From Crocinitomicaceae bacterium (lineage in GTDB: Bacteria; Bacteroidota; Bacteroidia; Flavobacteriales_D; Crocinitomicaceae), in the NCBI GenBank assembly GCA_024643365.1, contig JAHENC010000018.1:116894-180893 (forward strand): a stretch of DNA of 64,000 nt, in the 5' to 3' direction. Under the pieces are notes generated by a model. The model saw nothing but the letters and a program-made list of their open reading frames with translations. It did no database searches and was not told the origin of the DNA. The number at the start of each line of letters is the position of its first letter. Position 1 is the first letter of the stretch. This document shows positions 9,500 through 18,395 of this stretch, one piece after another. The position numbers and the translations under genes were made by a program.

Positions 9500-9511
9500 A
9501 TGCTTAGTTGA
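9500..9511 (+). other. Three-codon upstream mini-ORF overlapping a TTG start
   Basis: ATG CTT AGT TGA: the only ATG near the start of the 1889-aa gene is in a different frame and stops after three codons. Its TGA overlaps the TTG (9508) that begins the signal peptide of the big protein. A ribosome finishing the mini-ORF would stop on top of that start codon, so it could help or limit initiation. It may also be chance. Confidence 0.35.
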
Positions 9512-12500
9512 AACAAAAGTCCATTTCGTATCTTTTTGTTTGTTTTCTGCTGTTCCTATCAGTTCAGAAAGGATATGCGCAATCCGTTACTGCCATTAAG
9601 AAAAGGGCAGATGCCGCATTTGTTAAAAAGGAATATGAAAGCGCAAAAGTGGACTATCGACAATTACTTGCTCAAAATCAGAAGAACCTCGAATTAAATT
9701 ATAAATATGCCACCTGTATTTATTTTACAGAGGATATTAAAAATGCACGAAAGTATTTTGATTTTATTTTAGCAAAAAAAGATGCCGTTTTCCCCCTCGA
9801 AACGTATTATTACATTGGTAAAATATACCAACATCAATATTATTTTGAAACGGCCATTCAGCAATTTAATCGCTTAAAGGAAAAGGATCCGAAATTAGCT
9901 GTTTTGTTGGATGTTCAAGCTGAAATTAACGCTTGTCAGTCAGCATTAGCTGGAATGAAAGACATGCGGACCTTACAAGTCATAAAGAAATCTCAACCGT
10001 ATGGGGAAGCATTCTACGATCATTACACTTTTCTGGATGATAGTTATAGTTTCTACAAAGCGAGTGAAGTGTTTTCAAAAGAAAATACGAAACATCAATA
10101 CGAGCCCATTTATGCGTTTAAACGGGGAATGAAATTTCGTGTTTTTGCCAGTTACGGTCCAGAATCCCCGAACTTGGATGTTTACATGCAGCGAAAGAAT
10201 TCAGATAATGAATGGGGTAAACCGATTCGAATTCAAGGAAGTGTAAATACGGTAGAAGACGAAGTTTATCCATTTTTCGATGCAGAGAATGGTTATTTGT
10301 ACTTTAGTTCGAAAGGACATCAGTCCATGGGTGGATTTGATCTGTATCGCGCCATCTATTCCTTGGAAACGAATCTCAGTTCGGATGTAGAGAATTTGCA
10401 TTTCCCATTCTCGTCGCCGAACGATGACTATTTTTACATTCCTGATTTATCGAATGGAAATGCCAATTTCGCCTCCAATCGCAATGGGAAATTGTCGGCC
10501 ATTCAAACATATTTAGTAAACGCCGCAGAAACGCCAAAAGAACTTTATTTTTTCACGGGAATCCTATCTGATAAAATTGATCAATCCAATTCAAACGTGA
10601 AAGTTGAATTTATTGTACCTGAAACCAATGAGCGCTTTGGTCCATTTATTAGTCAAAGTGATGGAACGTATCTCGTTGGACTACCAGGTATAGGAGCCTA
10701 TCAAATGGAAATCAGTGTGACTGGTTCGAATCAACTCTTTAAGGAACAAATTATCATTCCTTTGGTCGAAGAAGACATGGAACTTCAACAGGAATTGATT
10801 TATTCCATGGTTGATTCAAAGGAACAATTGAAGGTGGTGAATCGTGTGAAACCAAAACAAGTGGAGTCGTTGCAAATGCTGAGTCAAAAAATGAACTTAG
10901 CGGCAAATTTAGATGTCAATTTAGCTTCATTTACCCGAAAGGTGGATTTGACACCAGTTCAAAAAATGCAGCAAGATTGGGGAGTTTCTGTCAAGGATAG
11001 TAGTTCATTAATCGCAATCCTATCAGATTCCTTGTTAGCGGCAGAAGTCAATTTAGAAAATCAAGTGCGTCTAACCAATTACCTTGCAAATGAGTTAGAG
11101 CAAACATTTGCCCAGTTGACGAAGGAGATGCAGGCTCTTGATACGCGCTTGGAGCGTGGAAGTGGAACAATTGATCCAATAGAAAATCAACAGTGGATAG
11201 AAGAAACAAAGCAGCTTGAATCAAATGTTGCGAAACTAGAAGAGCAAGTTCGTTTTCTTGAATCGTGGATGATAGCCAATCAACAAAGAGGAATTCCGAA
11301 TGTCGATGTACTAAAAAATCTAGAGGAAATCAATAAGCAAATTTCTTTATTACAATATCAGCAGAATTCAGCAGGAATCATGGAGTTATTGTCTGAAAAC
11401 AGATCGATGATTAAAGCACAATTGTCCGTTGCAGGAGAGGATTTAGCTGCGGTCATTAGAAACTACACGGAAGAGCAAGTCGCTGCGGTTTTACTCGAAC
11501 AGAAGCAGTACCAAGAGCAATTGGAAAATCAAATTACCTTGCAGAAAGAGATAACGAATTTGAAAGAGCAAGCTGCGTTATTAAAACCAAAAGACAGAAC
11601 TGCTATCGATGCTCAAATTCAGCAAAAGGAAGTATTGAGTAACAAAATCAATGGAGAATTATCCGAATGGTCAGAAAACTTGAAAACGCAGGAACAAGGA
11701 TTACGTTCTTTTGACCGAGTGGAAAAAGAAGTACAAGAAAGGATTATCGCTTCCGAAAAAATGATGTTGCCAACATCGGCAATTCCGTTTAATCTTGCGG
11801 CTGAACAAAAACGTCAAGAGGAAATCGCTCGAAAACGAAGCGAACAACAAAAGGTACTTACTAAACAAGTAGAATCGGCGCAGGAATGGACGTCAGTGGA
11901 TCCAACCTATTCACAGGACATTGCACGTATCAATCAAGAATCTGATGCTCAAAGGATAGCTACACTATTGAAAGCTCGAGAGGAACAACATCTTCAAGCA
12001 TTGAAAAACAAGGCTGCTACGGTTAAAGAAGTTGACCAGGAATTACTAGCTGAGCAAATACAATTGACGGAAAACCGAGTGAAAACTCAGGGTGATTTAT
12101 TGGTGGTAACAGAAAGTGTCCACCCCAATGGAGAGAGCGAACAGGAAACGAATACCAATACGACGAATACAACTGTTCAACAAGGAATCGCAACTGAGCA
12201 GGGAACGAATACGGCTGCAACGAATACAACTGCTCAACAGAATACAGAAACAGTTCGCCGTGGCGGAGAGAGCGAGCAGGGCGCGGCTACAACTAATACG
12301 AATACAACTGCTCAACAAGGAACTGGAACAGAGCAGGGAGCAGGAAATACAGCAACGAATACAATAGCACAGCAGAATACAGAAACAGTCCGCCGTGGCG
12401 GAGAGAGCGAGCAGGGCGCGGCTACAACTAATACGAATACAACAGCTCAACAAGGAACTGGAACAGAGCAGGGAGCAGGAAATACAGCAACGAATACAAT

Positions 12501-15177
12501 AGCACAGCAGAATTCAGAAACTGTCCCCCGTGGCGGAGAGAGCGAGCAGGGAGCGAATACAAGGAATACGAATACAACTGCTCAACAAGGAACTGTAACA
12601 GAGCAGGGAGCAGGAAATACAGCAACGAATACAATAGCACAGCAGAATACAGAAACAGTCCGCCGTGGCGGAGAGAGCGAGCAGGGCGCGGCTACAACTA
12701 ATACGAATACAACTGCTCAACAAGGAACTGGAACAGAGCAGGGAGCGGTAAATACAGCAACGAATACAACTGCTCTACAGAATACAGAAACAGTCCGCCG
12801 TGGCGGAGAGAGCGAGCAGGGCGCGGCTACAACTAATACGAATACAACTGCTCAACAAGGAACTGTAACAGAGCAGGGAGCAGGAAATACAGCAACGAAT
12901 ACAATAGCACAGCAGAATTCAGCAACTGTCCACCGTGGCGGAGAGAGCGAGCAGGGAGCGAATACATCAAATACGAATACAACTGCTCAACAGAGAACAG
13001 AAACAGTCCGCGGCGGCGGAGAGATCGAGAATGGGGAACGAGAGCGAGAGGCAGGATTGATTTCTACTATTACAAACACAGCGGTTCTGCCAGAAACAAA
13101 TATTGAGTTGTCTCAAACAATTTTAGTAGATCAAGTGAAAGATACACCTCGCATGAGGTCTATTGAACAAGCAATTCGCGAAGTAGAGCAAATTTCATCT
13201 ACAAGTATCAGTCCGAATGAAAAAGAGGCGCTAAAAGCAGAACTTGAAGAGACATTAGTACTTGAAAAACGTCGGGCGGCAATTAAAGAGTCATTGGAAC
13301 TTGTTGGGACAAACTATCCGATAGTTCAAGAGCTGCAAAACTCTTTTGAGCAAGAAATTATTCAAGTAAACACGTTGACTATTCAATCGTTAGAACAAGC
13401 GTTTCAATCAGAAAATAATCCGGAAAAGGCGAAACTACTTCAGTTGCAAATCAAAGCCCTAAAATCCAATCAAGCAAATTCAACGAATGCTCAATCGTCC
13501 AGTCCTGCAATTTCTCCAAATCCTTCTTCTGAGTTAATACTACCATCATCATCCGGAGATCCTGAAAACCTAGGTGAATTAAAAGCGCAAAGCACTTATG
13601 TGCAATATGCTCGTCAACGCATTATCTATCAACAAACCATGATCGATTTAAATTCGCTCCTTCAAGTGAAAAGTCAGGTTGAAGACAGTATGCGAATCTT
13701 GCTTACCCAGGCAAACGAGATTTCGATTCAGAAACTTCAAAAATATGCTGAAAGACATTCTGAAATCACTCAAAACATAGAGAGAAGTAGACTTGATCTA
13801 CAAAAACAACGCGAACAATTAGTGGCTTTCACTGACCAAACAAGCTACGAATGGATGATGCAAAACGGCATTCAAGCATCATCAATGATTGCCGCTACAA
13901 ACGTTGTTTCAAATACTGCTGTTTCAAGTACATCCGTTCCTTTTGCCATGACAACCGTCACAACGATGAATCAACGTTTCCCTGATCATCCAATTAATGT
14001 TTCTTTGCCTAATGGACTCATTTTTCGTGTTCAAGTTGGAGCGTTTAGAAAACCTGTTCCTAATCAGTTATTCCGAGAATTTGGACCGGTTTCTGGAGAA
14101 GTGTTAACGAATGGATTAACGTGTTATTTAGCGGGATATTTCAATGGGTCTGTTGATGCAGTTGAGGCACGAACAATGATTCGTCGTCTTGGCTATGCGG
14201 ATGCCTTCATCGTCGCTTATTGTGATGGAAAACGGATGTCTTTCAATGAAGGAAAGGTCATGGAAGCAAATGGAACCTGCCGTAAGCAAACAACTGCTGA
14301 ATTGCAACTTGCAATAAATCAATTGATGCAACAAAACCAAACGACGGTTGAAACTACTTCACCAGTTGTCCCGAAAGCAGCGATTGTTGATCCAAATAGC
14401 ACGGAAGCCAATTTAGATTTGTACTATACTGTTCAAGTTGCCGTGTACAATAGAGCATTGAATACCGATAATATTAATGGAATCAAGGAGCTTTTGGTTA
14501 CGAAAACTGAGAAAGGTCAATTCCGCTATTCATCAGGTGAATTTACAAGTTTCGCAGAGGCACGTCAACGCAAAAATGAAGTTGTGACGAAAGGAATTCC
14601 AGATGCGTATGTTGTGGCGTATTACCGTGGTAAACGAATTTCCATTGGTGAGGCAAATCAATTGTTGGCATCTGGTATTGTTCCTAAAAAACGTGGGGGT
14701 ATCGTTCCTGTTGAAACGAATAATGAAGTTCAGCTCGCCACGACCATAGAAATTCCAATATTGAAACCACTTGTCAAAAGAGATACCATTGTACAATTCG
14801 AATTGAAAGTGAATGAGGATAATTTCCTTTCTCAACTAACACGTTTAAATCGTATTGGAACATTCACCTATCAAGCCGAAAAAAACCGCATTGTGTCCGA
14901 AAAGTTTGTTTTGGATAAGATTAACATTAACCAGCAATTGTATTTGGCGGATATGAAACGTATTCGTGAAAAAGCTACAAAAATTCAACCTCAAGAATTT
15001 GTATTGAATCCAACTAGAAGCGATTTTTACGATTGGTTGTTGCATCAAACAGTAACGTATGATGTTCGTCAAGAAAACGAGGTGTATATTTTTAGATTTT
15101 ATCCTGAAAATGAAGAGCAAAAAGAGTGGATCGATGCTGCATCCAAACAATTTAAATGGACTTTAAAACAAAAATAA
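9508..15177 (+). CDS. Giant TPR/PD40/coiled-coil envelope protein with 45-aa repeats and two SPOR-like modules
   Basis: 1889 aa. The frame opens with TTG at 9508, giving a good signal peptide (MKQKSISYLFVCFLLFLSVQ, cleavage near GYAQ); no in-frame ATG lies nearby. Domains in order: TPR-like helices (about 28-150); PD40-type beta-propeller repeats with EDEVYPFFDAENGYLYFSS and GGFDLY (about 150-345); a beta-sandwich like carboxypeptidase regulatory domains (about 350-420); long Gln/Glu-rich coiled coils (about 490-870); the tandem repeat (about 872-1170); a second coiled coil (about 1180-1450); two SPOR-like modules (FRVQVGAF about 1498-1600, YTVQVAVY about 1637-1724); and a unique C-terminal domain. 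SPOR domains bind denuded peptidoglycan, so I infer a periplasmic scaffold tied to the wall. Not assigned to a named protein. clpS starts one base after its stop. Confidence 0.85.
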   Translation: MKQKSISYLFVCFLLFLSVQKGYAQSVTAIKKRADAAFVKKEYESAKVDYRQLLAQNQKNLELNYKYATCIYFTEDIKNARKYFDFILAKKDAVFPLETYYYIGKIYQHQYYFETAIQQFNRLKEKDPKLAVLLDVQAEINACQSALAGMKDMRTLQVIKKSQPYGEAFYDHYTFLDDSYSFYKASEVFSKENTKHQYEPIYAFKRGMKFRVFASYGPESPNLDVYMQRKNSDNEWGKPIRIQGSVNTVEDEVYPFFDAENGYLYFSSKGHQSMGGFDLYRAIYSLETNLSSDVENLHFPFSSPNDDYFYIPDLSNGNANFASNRNGKLSAIQTYLVNAAETPKELYFFTGILSDKIDQSNSNVKVEFIVPETNERFGPFISQSDGTYLVGLPGIGAYQMEISVTGSNQLFKEQIIIPLVEEDMELQQELIYSMVDSKEQLKVVNRVKPKQVESLQMLSQKMNLAANLDVNLASFTRKVDLTPVQKMQQDWGVSVKDSSSLIAILSDSLLAAEVNLENQVRLTNYLANELEQTFAQLTKEMQALDTRLERGSGTIDPIENQQWIEETKQLESNVAKLEEQVRFLESWMIANQQRGIPNVDVLKNLEEINKQISLLQYQQNSAGIMELLSENRSMIKAQLSVAGEDLAAVIRNYTEEQVAAVLLEQKQYQEQLENQITLQKEITNLKEQAALLKPKDRTAIDAQIQQKEVLSNKINGELSEWSENLKTQEQGLRSFDRVEKEVQERIIASEKMMLPTSAIPFNLAAEQKRQEEIARKRSEQQKVLTKQVESAQEWTSVDPTYSQDIARINQESDAQRIATLLKAREEQHLQALKNKAATVKEVDQELLAEQIQLTENRVKTQGDLLVVTESVHPNGESEQETNTNTTNTTVQQGIATEQGTNTAATNTTAQQNTETVRRGGESEQGAATTNTNTTAQQGTGTEQGAGNTATNTIAQQNTETVRRGGESEQGAATTNTNTTAQQGTGTEQGAGNTATNTIAQQNSETVPRGGESEQGANTRNTNTTAQQGTVTEQGAGNTATNTIAQQNTETVRRGGESEQGAATTNTNTTAQQGTGTEQGAVNTATNTTALQNTETVRRGGESEQGAATTNTNTTAQQGTVTEQGAGNTATNTIAQQNSATVHRGGESEQGANTSNTNTTAQQRTETVRGGGEIENGEREREAGLISTITNTAVLPETNIELSQTILVDQVKDTPRMRSIEQAIREVEQISSTSISPNEKEALKAELEETLVLEKRRAAIKESLELVGTNYPIVQELQNSFEQEIIQVNTLTIQSLEQAFQSENNPEKAKLLQLQIKALKSNQANSTNAQSSSPAISPNPSSELILPSSSGDPENLGELKAQSTYVQYARQRIIYQQTMIDLNSLLQVKSQVEDSMRILLTQANEISIQKLQKYAERHSEITQNIERSRLDLQKQREQLVAFTDQTSYEWMMQNGIQASSMIAATNVVSNTAVSSTSVPFAMTTVTTMNQRFPDHPINVSLPNGLIFRVQVGAFRKPVPNQLFREFGPVSGEVLTNGLTCYLAGYFNGSVDAVEARTMIRRLGYADAFIVAYCDGKRMSFNEGKVMEANGTCRKQTTAELQLAINQLMQQNQTTVETTSPVVPKAAIVDPNSTEANLDLYYTVQVAVYNRALNTDNINGIKELLVTKTEKGQFRYSSGEFTSFAEARQRKNEVVTKGIPDAYVVAYYRGKRISIGEANQLLASGIVPKKRGGIVPVETNNEVQLATTIEIPILKPLVKRDTIVQFELKVNEDNFLSQLTRLNRIGTFTYQAEKNRIVSEKFVLDKININQQLYLADMKRIREKATKIQPQEFVLNPTRSDFYDWLLHQTVTYDVRQENEVYIFRFYPENEEQKEWIDAASKQFKWTLKQK
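12121..13020 (+). repeat. In-frame 135-bp (45-codon) tandem repeat
   Basis: The sequence GTGGCGGAGAGAGCGAGCAG or a close variant recurs with exact 135-bp spacing; unit boundaries fall at 12121, 12256, 12391, 12526, 12661, 12796 and 12931, followed by a short 78-bp unit to 13009. Each unit encodes 45 residues rich in Thr, Asn, Gln, Gly and Glu (GGESEQGA, TTNTNTTAQQ, GTEQGAG, NTATNT). Units are near identical at the DNA level, so recombination probably changes their number. The repeat lies between two coiled coils in the 1889-aa protein and is likely a flexible spacer. Confidence 0.95.
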
Positions 15178-15178
15178 A

Positions 15179-15451
15179 ATGAGTGTTGTTGCCCCGAAAG
15201 AACGTGTAAAACGAAAAGAACACATCGTTGAAAAACGCGGATTGATTTTATTCAATGACGATGTCAATTCTTTTGATCACGTCATTACTTGTTTGATGAA
15301 AATATGTGAACACGAGATGGTTCAAGCGGAACAATGTGCATGGATTGTTCATACAAACGGAAAATGCTTAGTAAAAACCGGATCCTTAGATGAGGTACAA
15401 TCAATGTGCTTGAAGTTGGTGAATCAAGGATTAAGTGCGAAAGTCGATTAA
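15179..15451 (+). CDS. clpS: ClpS adaptor for the Clp protease
   Basis: A 90-aa adaptor that binds N-degron substrates (bulky N-terminal residues) and hands them to a ClpA/ClpC unfoldase. After a flexible basic N-terminus come the binding-pocket motif LILFNDDVNSFDHVI (Asn26 and Asp27 contact the substrate amino group) and WIVHTNGKC, where His58 completes the pocket. Lengths and spacing match the E. coli Asn34/Asp35/His66 triad. The ATG is one base after the stop of the 1889-aa gene and the stop is one base before the rhomboid ATG, so translation is probably coupled. The likely partner, ClpC, is encoded at 33167-35707. Confidence 0.93.
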   Translation: MSVVAPKERVKRKEHIVEKRGLILFNDDVNSFDHVITCLMKICEHEMVQAEQCAWIVHTNGKCLVKTGSLDEVQSMCLKLVNQGLSAKVD

Positions 15452-15452
15452 A

Positions 15453-15998
15453 ATGAAAATAACCTTTCAATCAAAGGGTACGCTGTACCTATCTTTATTT
15501 TGTGTTTTGGGTGGATTCGTTGTGATGACGATGTCCAAGACTGCTATGAGTCAAATTTTCATGCTTAATGGTGATGCACAATTCGATAACTGGATGTGGT
15601 ACGTAAGTTTGCTAACCTATGTTTTTGGTCATTCGTCAATTGAACATTTATTGGGAAACATGTCTTTATTGCTCATTTTGGGGCCCATCATTGAATTGAA
15701 GTTTGGTACGCAACGGTTTATATGGATGAGCATCATTACAGCCATTGTTACGGGAGTATTGCATACCTTACTATGGGACAATCACCTTCTTGGATTCAGT
15801 GGATTGGTGTTTATGTACATCGTTTTATCCACTTTATTAAATATTCGAAACCGTGAAATACCTTTCACCTTCATTTTGGTGGTCGTTTTGTATTTTGGAA
15901 TGGAGATTCTATCATCCTTAAAAGAAACGCAAATTTCCCATTTTGCCCATTTGTTCGGTGGAGCTATGGGTGCGTTTTGGGGATTCTACCGAAAATAA
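15453..15998 (+). CDS. Rhomboid-family intramembrane serine protease
   Basis: About 181 aa with six membrane segments. The rhomboid signatures are present: HLLGNM in the second segment region, the catalytic GFSG with Ser116, and AHLFGGAMG with His166 as the second member of the Ser/His dyad. Such proteases cut transmembrane substrates within the membrane; the substrate here is unknown. The frame also stays open from a GTG at 15435, but I chose the ATG at 15453, one base after the clpS stop, because it fits the tight packing of this operon. It converges stop to stop, without a gap, on the redox-fold gene at 15999. Confidence 0.85.
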   Translation: MKITFQSKGTLYLSLFCVLGGFVVMTMSKTAMSQIFMLNGDAQFDNWMWYVSLLTYVFGHSSIEHLLGNMSLLLILGPIIELKFGTQRFIWMSIITAIVTGVLHTLLWDNHLLGFSGLVFMYIVLSTLLNIRNREIPFTFILVVVLYFGMEILSSLKETQISHFAHLFGGAMGAFWGFYRK

Positions 15999-17393
15999 TT
16001 AGGGACGTTCAAGTGTTCTAAATACTTTCTCAATTGTTTCGTAGCGTCCATTTGGCGTCGGGCTGAGAGCGGGTGAAGAATGTAGAACAAGATTGGAATC
16101 AAACAAGACGTACATTGGATAACTTGTTAATTGAAGACTTTTCCAAATTTCGTGATTTTGGTCCAATTGGAATTTATCCCACGTTAATGCATCTAAATTA
16201 CGTTGCTCCGATTTGGTGTAAATCTCTTTGCTCGGATAGATGGTTACAAATTGAAACGTACCTCCGTACTTTAGTTGTAATTTCTTCAAAGCTGAAATCT
16301 CCGTAATACAACGCTCATTCGCTGGATCAAAAATGTGTAGATACACCCATTTACCTTTGTATTGATAGAAATGTTTGGTCGAGGAAAGGATATAATCTGG
16401 CGCCTGCATACCGATTTGCATCTGTTTGAAAAGTGACAGTAGCTCATTCGCAATCTGTTGATGCTCAGTATGCGTACTTTCTTTCTTCATGCGTGTAAGT
16501 AGCTCGTAAATGAGCGCTCGATCGAGGTATCCCTGATAAAATGCTTCTTTGCATATCAAGAGCGTGACAAATTCCGCTCGCTGTTGTGTCTGAATATACG
16601 CATCTTCTTTCAAAGCACTTGTAAATTCCGAAAGTGAGCCTTTTCTCAAAGCTGCCTCAGCTAGTGTTTTGGTCTCTTTATACAGCTGATATAAGTATTT
16701 CTCGTAGAAAAGCTCTGCATATTCGATGAACTTTGGATTTTTATAATGGATACTATCCTCGTTCAAATAAAATTCAAATTTATCTAGTTTGGATGGACCT
16801 CCAATAATATTGAAGTTGTCTACAGATAATCCAACACTGTATTTAACGTAATTGAAAAAAAAGGGGGACTCAAATTTGTTGTAGACAAAGGCAGTTTCTT
16901 GTTTGAAGGAGCGAACCTTGGCAATAAATTGCTCTGGATGTATATCTTTTAGTTGATAGATTTCTGAAATACTCTCGTCCATCCATGCTTCAAAACCGAG
17001 AATTTTATAATTAATATCAGTGCTATCCAGGCGAAAAAACAACATTTCAATTTCTTTGTCGCGTTCCATTGAGCTCACGTACTGTGTTGGTTCCGGAAGT
17101 TCGATGAAGTACGTTGCTTTTGGCTGAATATAAAGCCAAGCATAGAAATTTGCGCCTCTTAAAATCACTTTTTCGATATCCTTATTGAGGAATTTAAACT
17201 CAAAAATAGCATTTGAATCTACTCTCGCACGTCCAATTTCAACTTCGGTTTCCGTCATAAAATCGGTCACACTATATGCGCGAATTTCAGCGGTTTTCCA
17301 GTTGGATATTCCACGTAACAAGGTTTGACTTTCAACAGGATTCCAAAGAAAACAGGAAAGTACGAAAAGGAAAAATATCCGTTGGAAGTTCAT
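15999..17393 (-). CDS. Exported thioredoxin-fold (TlpA-like) protein lacking a CxxC pair
   Basis: 464 aa with a signal peptide (MNFQRIFFLFVLSCFLW, cleavage near VESQ). The N-terminal 330 residues are beta-rich then helical, as in Bacteroidota proteins with a DUF4369-like front domain. The last 140 residues match a TlpA/redoxin fold: GMQAPDYIL, then WVYLHIFDP, then ANERCITEISALKKL, and later the cis-Pro loop TSYPMYVLF. Where active TlpA proteins have C-x-x-C this one has N-E-R-C, keeping only the second cysteine. Classical dithiol exchange is therefore unlikely; a structural, peroxidase-like or mixed-disulfide role is possible. It starts five bases after coaD, in the DUF3822-rsmD-coaD run. Confidence 0.75.
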   Translation of the reverse strand: MNFQRIFFLFVLSCFLWNPVESQTLLRGISNWKTAEIRAYSVTDFMTETEVEIGRARVDSNAIFEFKFLNKDIEKVILRGANFYAWLYIQPKATYFIELPEPTQYVSSMERDKEIEMLFFRLDSTDINYKILGFEAWMDESISEIYQLKDIHPEQFIAKVRSFKQETAFVYNKFESPFFFNYVKYSVGLSVDNFNIIGGPSKLDKFEFYLNEDSIHYKNPKFIEYAELFYEKYLYQLYKETKTLAEAALRKGSLSEFTSALKEDAYIQTQQRAEFVTLLICKEAFYQGYLDRALIYELLTRMKKESTHTEHQQIANELLSLFKQMQIGMQAPDYILSSTKHFYQYKGKWVYLHIFDPANERCITEISALKKLQLKYGGTFQFVTIYPSKEIYTKSEQRNLDALTWDKFQLDQNHEIWKSLQLTSYPMYVLFDSNLVLHSSPALSPTPNGRYETIEKVFRTLERP

Positions 17394-17398
17394 TCGAT

Positions 17399-17860
17399 TT
17401 AGTTAACGAGAATCCACTGTGAGGTTACAAACGGCGAAATATCTGCGTGATTTTGGTGCATTTCTCGAATGATCGATGAATTAATCGCGCTATGTTCTTG
17501 ACTAGTTAGAAAAAATACCGTTTCGATTCCGGAAATCGCATGATTCATATGTCCAATCGTTTTTTCATACTCAAAGTCTTTTGAGTCACGAAGTCCACGA
17601 ACAATATGAGTCGCTCCAATTTCTTTGCAGAAATCCACGGTTAGTTTTTGGTATTTACACACCTTAACAGCCGGGTAATCAACAAACAAGGAAGCAATGT
17701 GTTCCATGCGGCTTTCCAAGGTGAAATAACTTTGTTTTTTACTGTTGATGCCAACACCAATGATAATTTCATCGAAAACAGCTAGTGCTTTTAAAACCAC
17801 TGCTTCGTGTCCTTTTGTAAATGGATCAAAAGATCCTGGAAATAAACCGCTACGCTTCAT
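17399..17860 (-). CDS. coaD: Phosphopantetheine adenylyltransferase
   Basis: Cytoplasmic enzyme of coenzyme A synthesis that adenylates 4'-phosphopantetheine to dephospho-CoA. The 153-aa protein has the nucleotidyltransferase motif GSFDPFTKGH (the family's [T/H]xGH), the RGLRDSKDFEYE block for substrate binding, and SSIIREM near the C-terminus, corresponding to the ISSxxxR motif. Length is normal. The start overlaps the end of rsmD by 11 bases, and the rsmD-coaD pairing is common in many bacteria. No anomalies. Confidence 0.96.
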   Translation of the reverse strand: MKRSGLFPGSFDPFTKGHEAVVLKALAVFDEIIIGVGINSKKQSYFTLESRMEHIASLFVDYPAVKVCKYQKLTVDFCKEIGATHIVRGLRDSKDFEYEKTIGHMNHAISGIETVFFLTSQEHSAINSSIIREMHQNHADISPFVTSQWILVN

Positions 17861-18395
17861 CGCTTAAAAAACTAAAGTGAACATTCCCAAAGTTACGAGA
17901 AAAGCTGAAAAATGGTAAATAAGATAAATCTGTTTGTTTTCCATGTTCTACGATGAGCAAACCACCAGGTTTTAATAGTTTTTTGTCGAAAATGGTTTGA
18001 ATCAATTCCTCGTGAAATTGCAAATGGAATGGGGGGTCTGTAAAGATTAAATCGTATTGAACATTTTGTGCATTTCGACAATATACCACACAGTCGGATT
18101 TGTATACTTGCATTTGTTCTTCAATTTCTAAATCTCTAATGTTACCTTTTAGGTATTGTACACAACGTGGATGGCTGTCAATTGACAATACATGCTTTGC
18201 TCCTCTAGAAACGAATTCAAATGAAATATTTCCTGTTCCTGCACATAAATCAAGGATTTCCATTTCGTCCAAATCTACGCGATTTTCAAGGACGTTGAAA
18301 AGTCCCTCTTTAGCGAAATCGGTTGTCGGGCGAGAAGGGAAGTTAGGAGGCGTTGCGAAACGCTTTCCTTTTAAGAAACCACGGATGATGCGCAC
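17850..18395 (-). CDS. rsmD: 16S rRNA (guanine966-N2)-methyltransferase
   Basis: Methylates G966 of 16S rRNA with SAM. The protein begins (M)RIIRGFLKGKRF, has RPTTDFAKEGLFNVL, motif I LDLCAGTGNISFEFVSRGA, and the catalytic DPPF for N2-guanine methylation. The open frame extends upstream to 18470, but family members start at the RIIRG segment. The codon just before it is GTG at 18395, which gives 181 aa and a 25-base overlap with the upstream DUF3822 gene; I prefer this start to the ATG at 18470, which would add 25 unrelated residues read through DUF3822 codons. Confidence 0.92.
   Translation of the reverse strand: MRIIRGFLKGKRFATPPNFPSRPTTDFAKEGLFNVLENRVDLDEMEILDLCAGTGNISFEFVSRGAKHVLSIDSHPRCVQYLKGNIRDLEIEEQMQVYKSDCVVYCRNAQNVQYDLIFTDPPFHLQFHEELIQTIFDKKLLKPGGLLIVEHGKQTDLSYLPFFSFSRNFGNVHFSFLSDEA

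Noticed and set aside
12097..12723. Long open frames on the minus strand rich in Cys, Ser and Leu
   Set aside because: They are the reverse of the 45-codon repeat in the 1889-aa gene; the biased repeat sequence avoids stops on the other strand. No start signal or protein family is seen.
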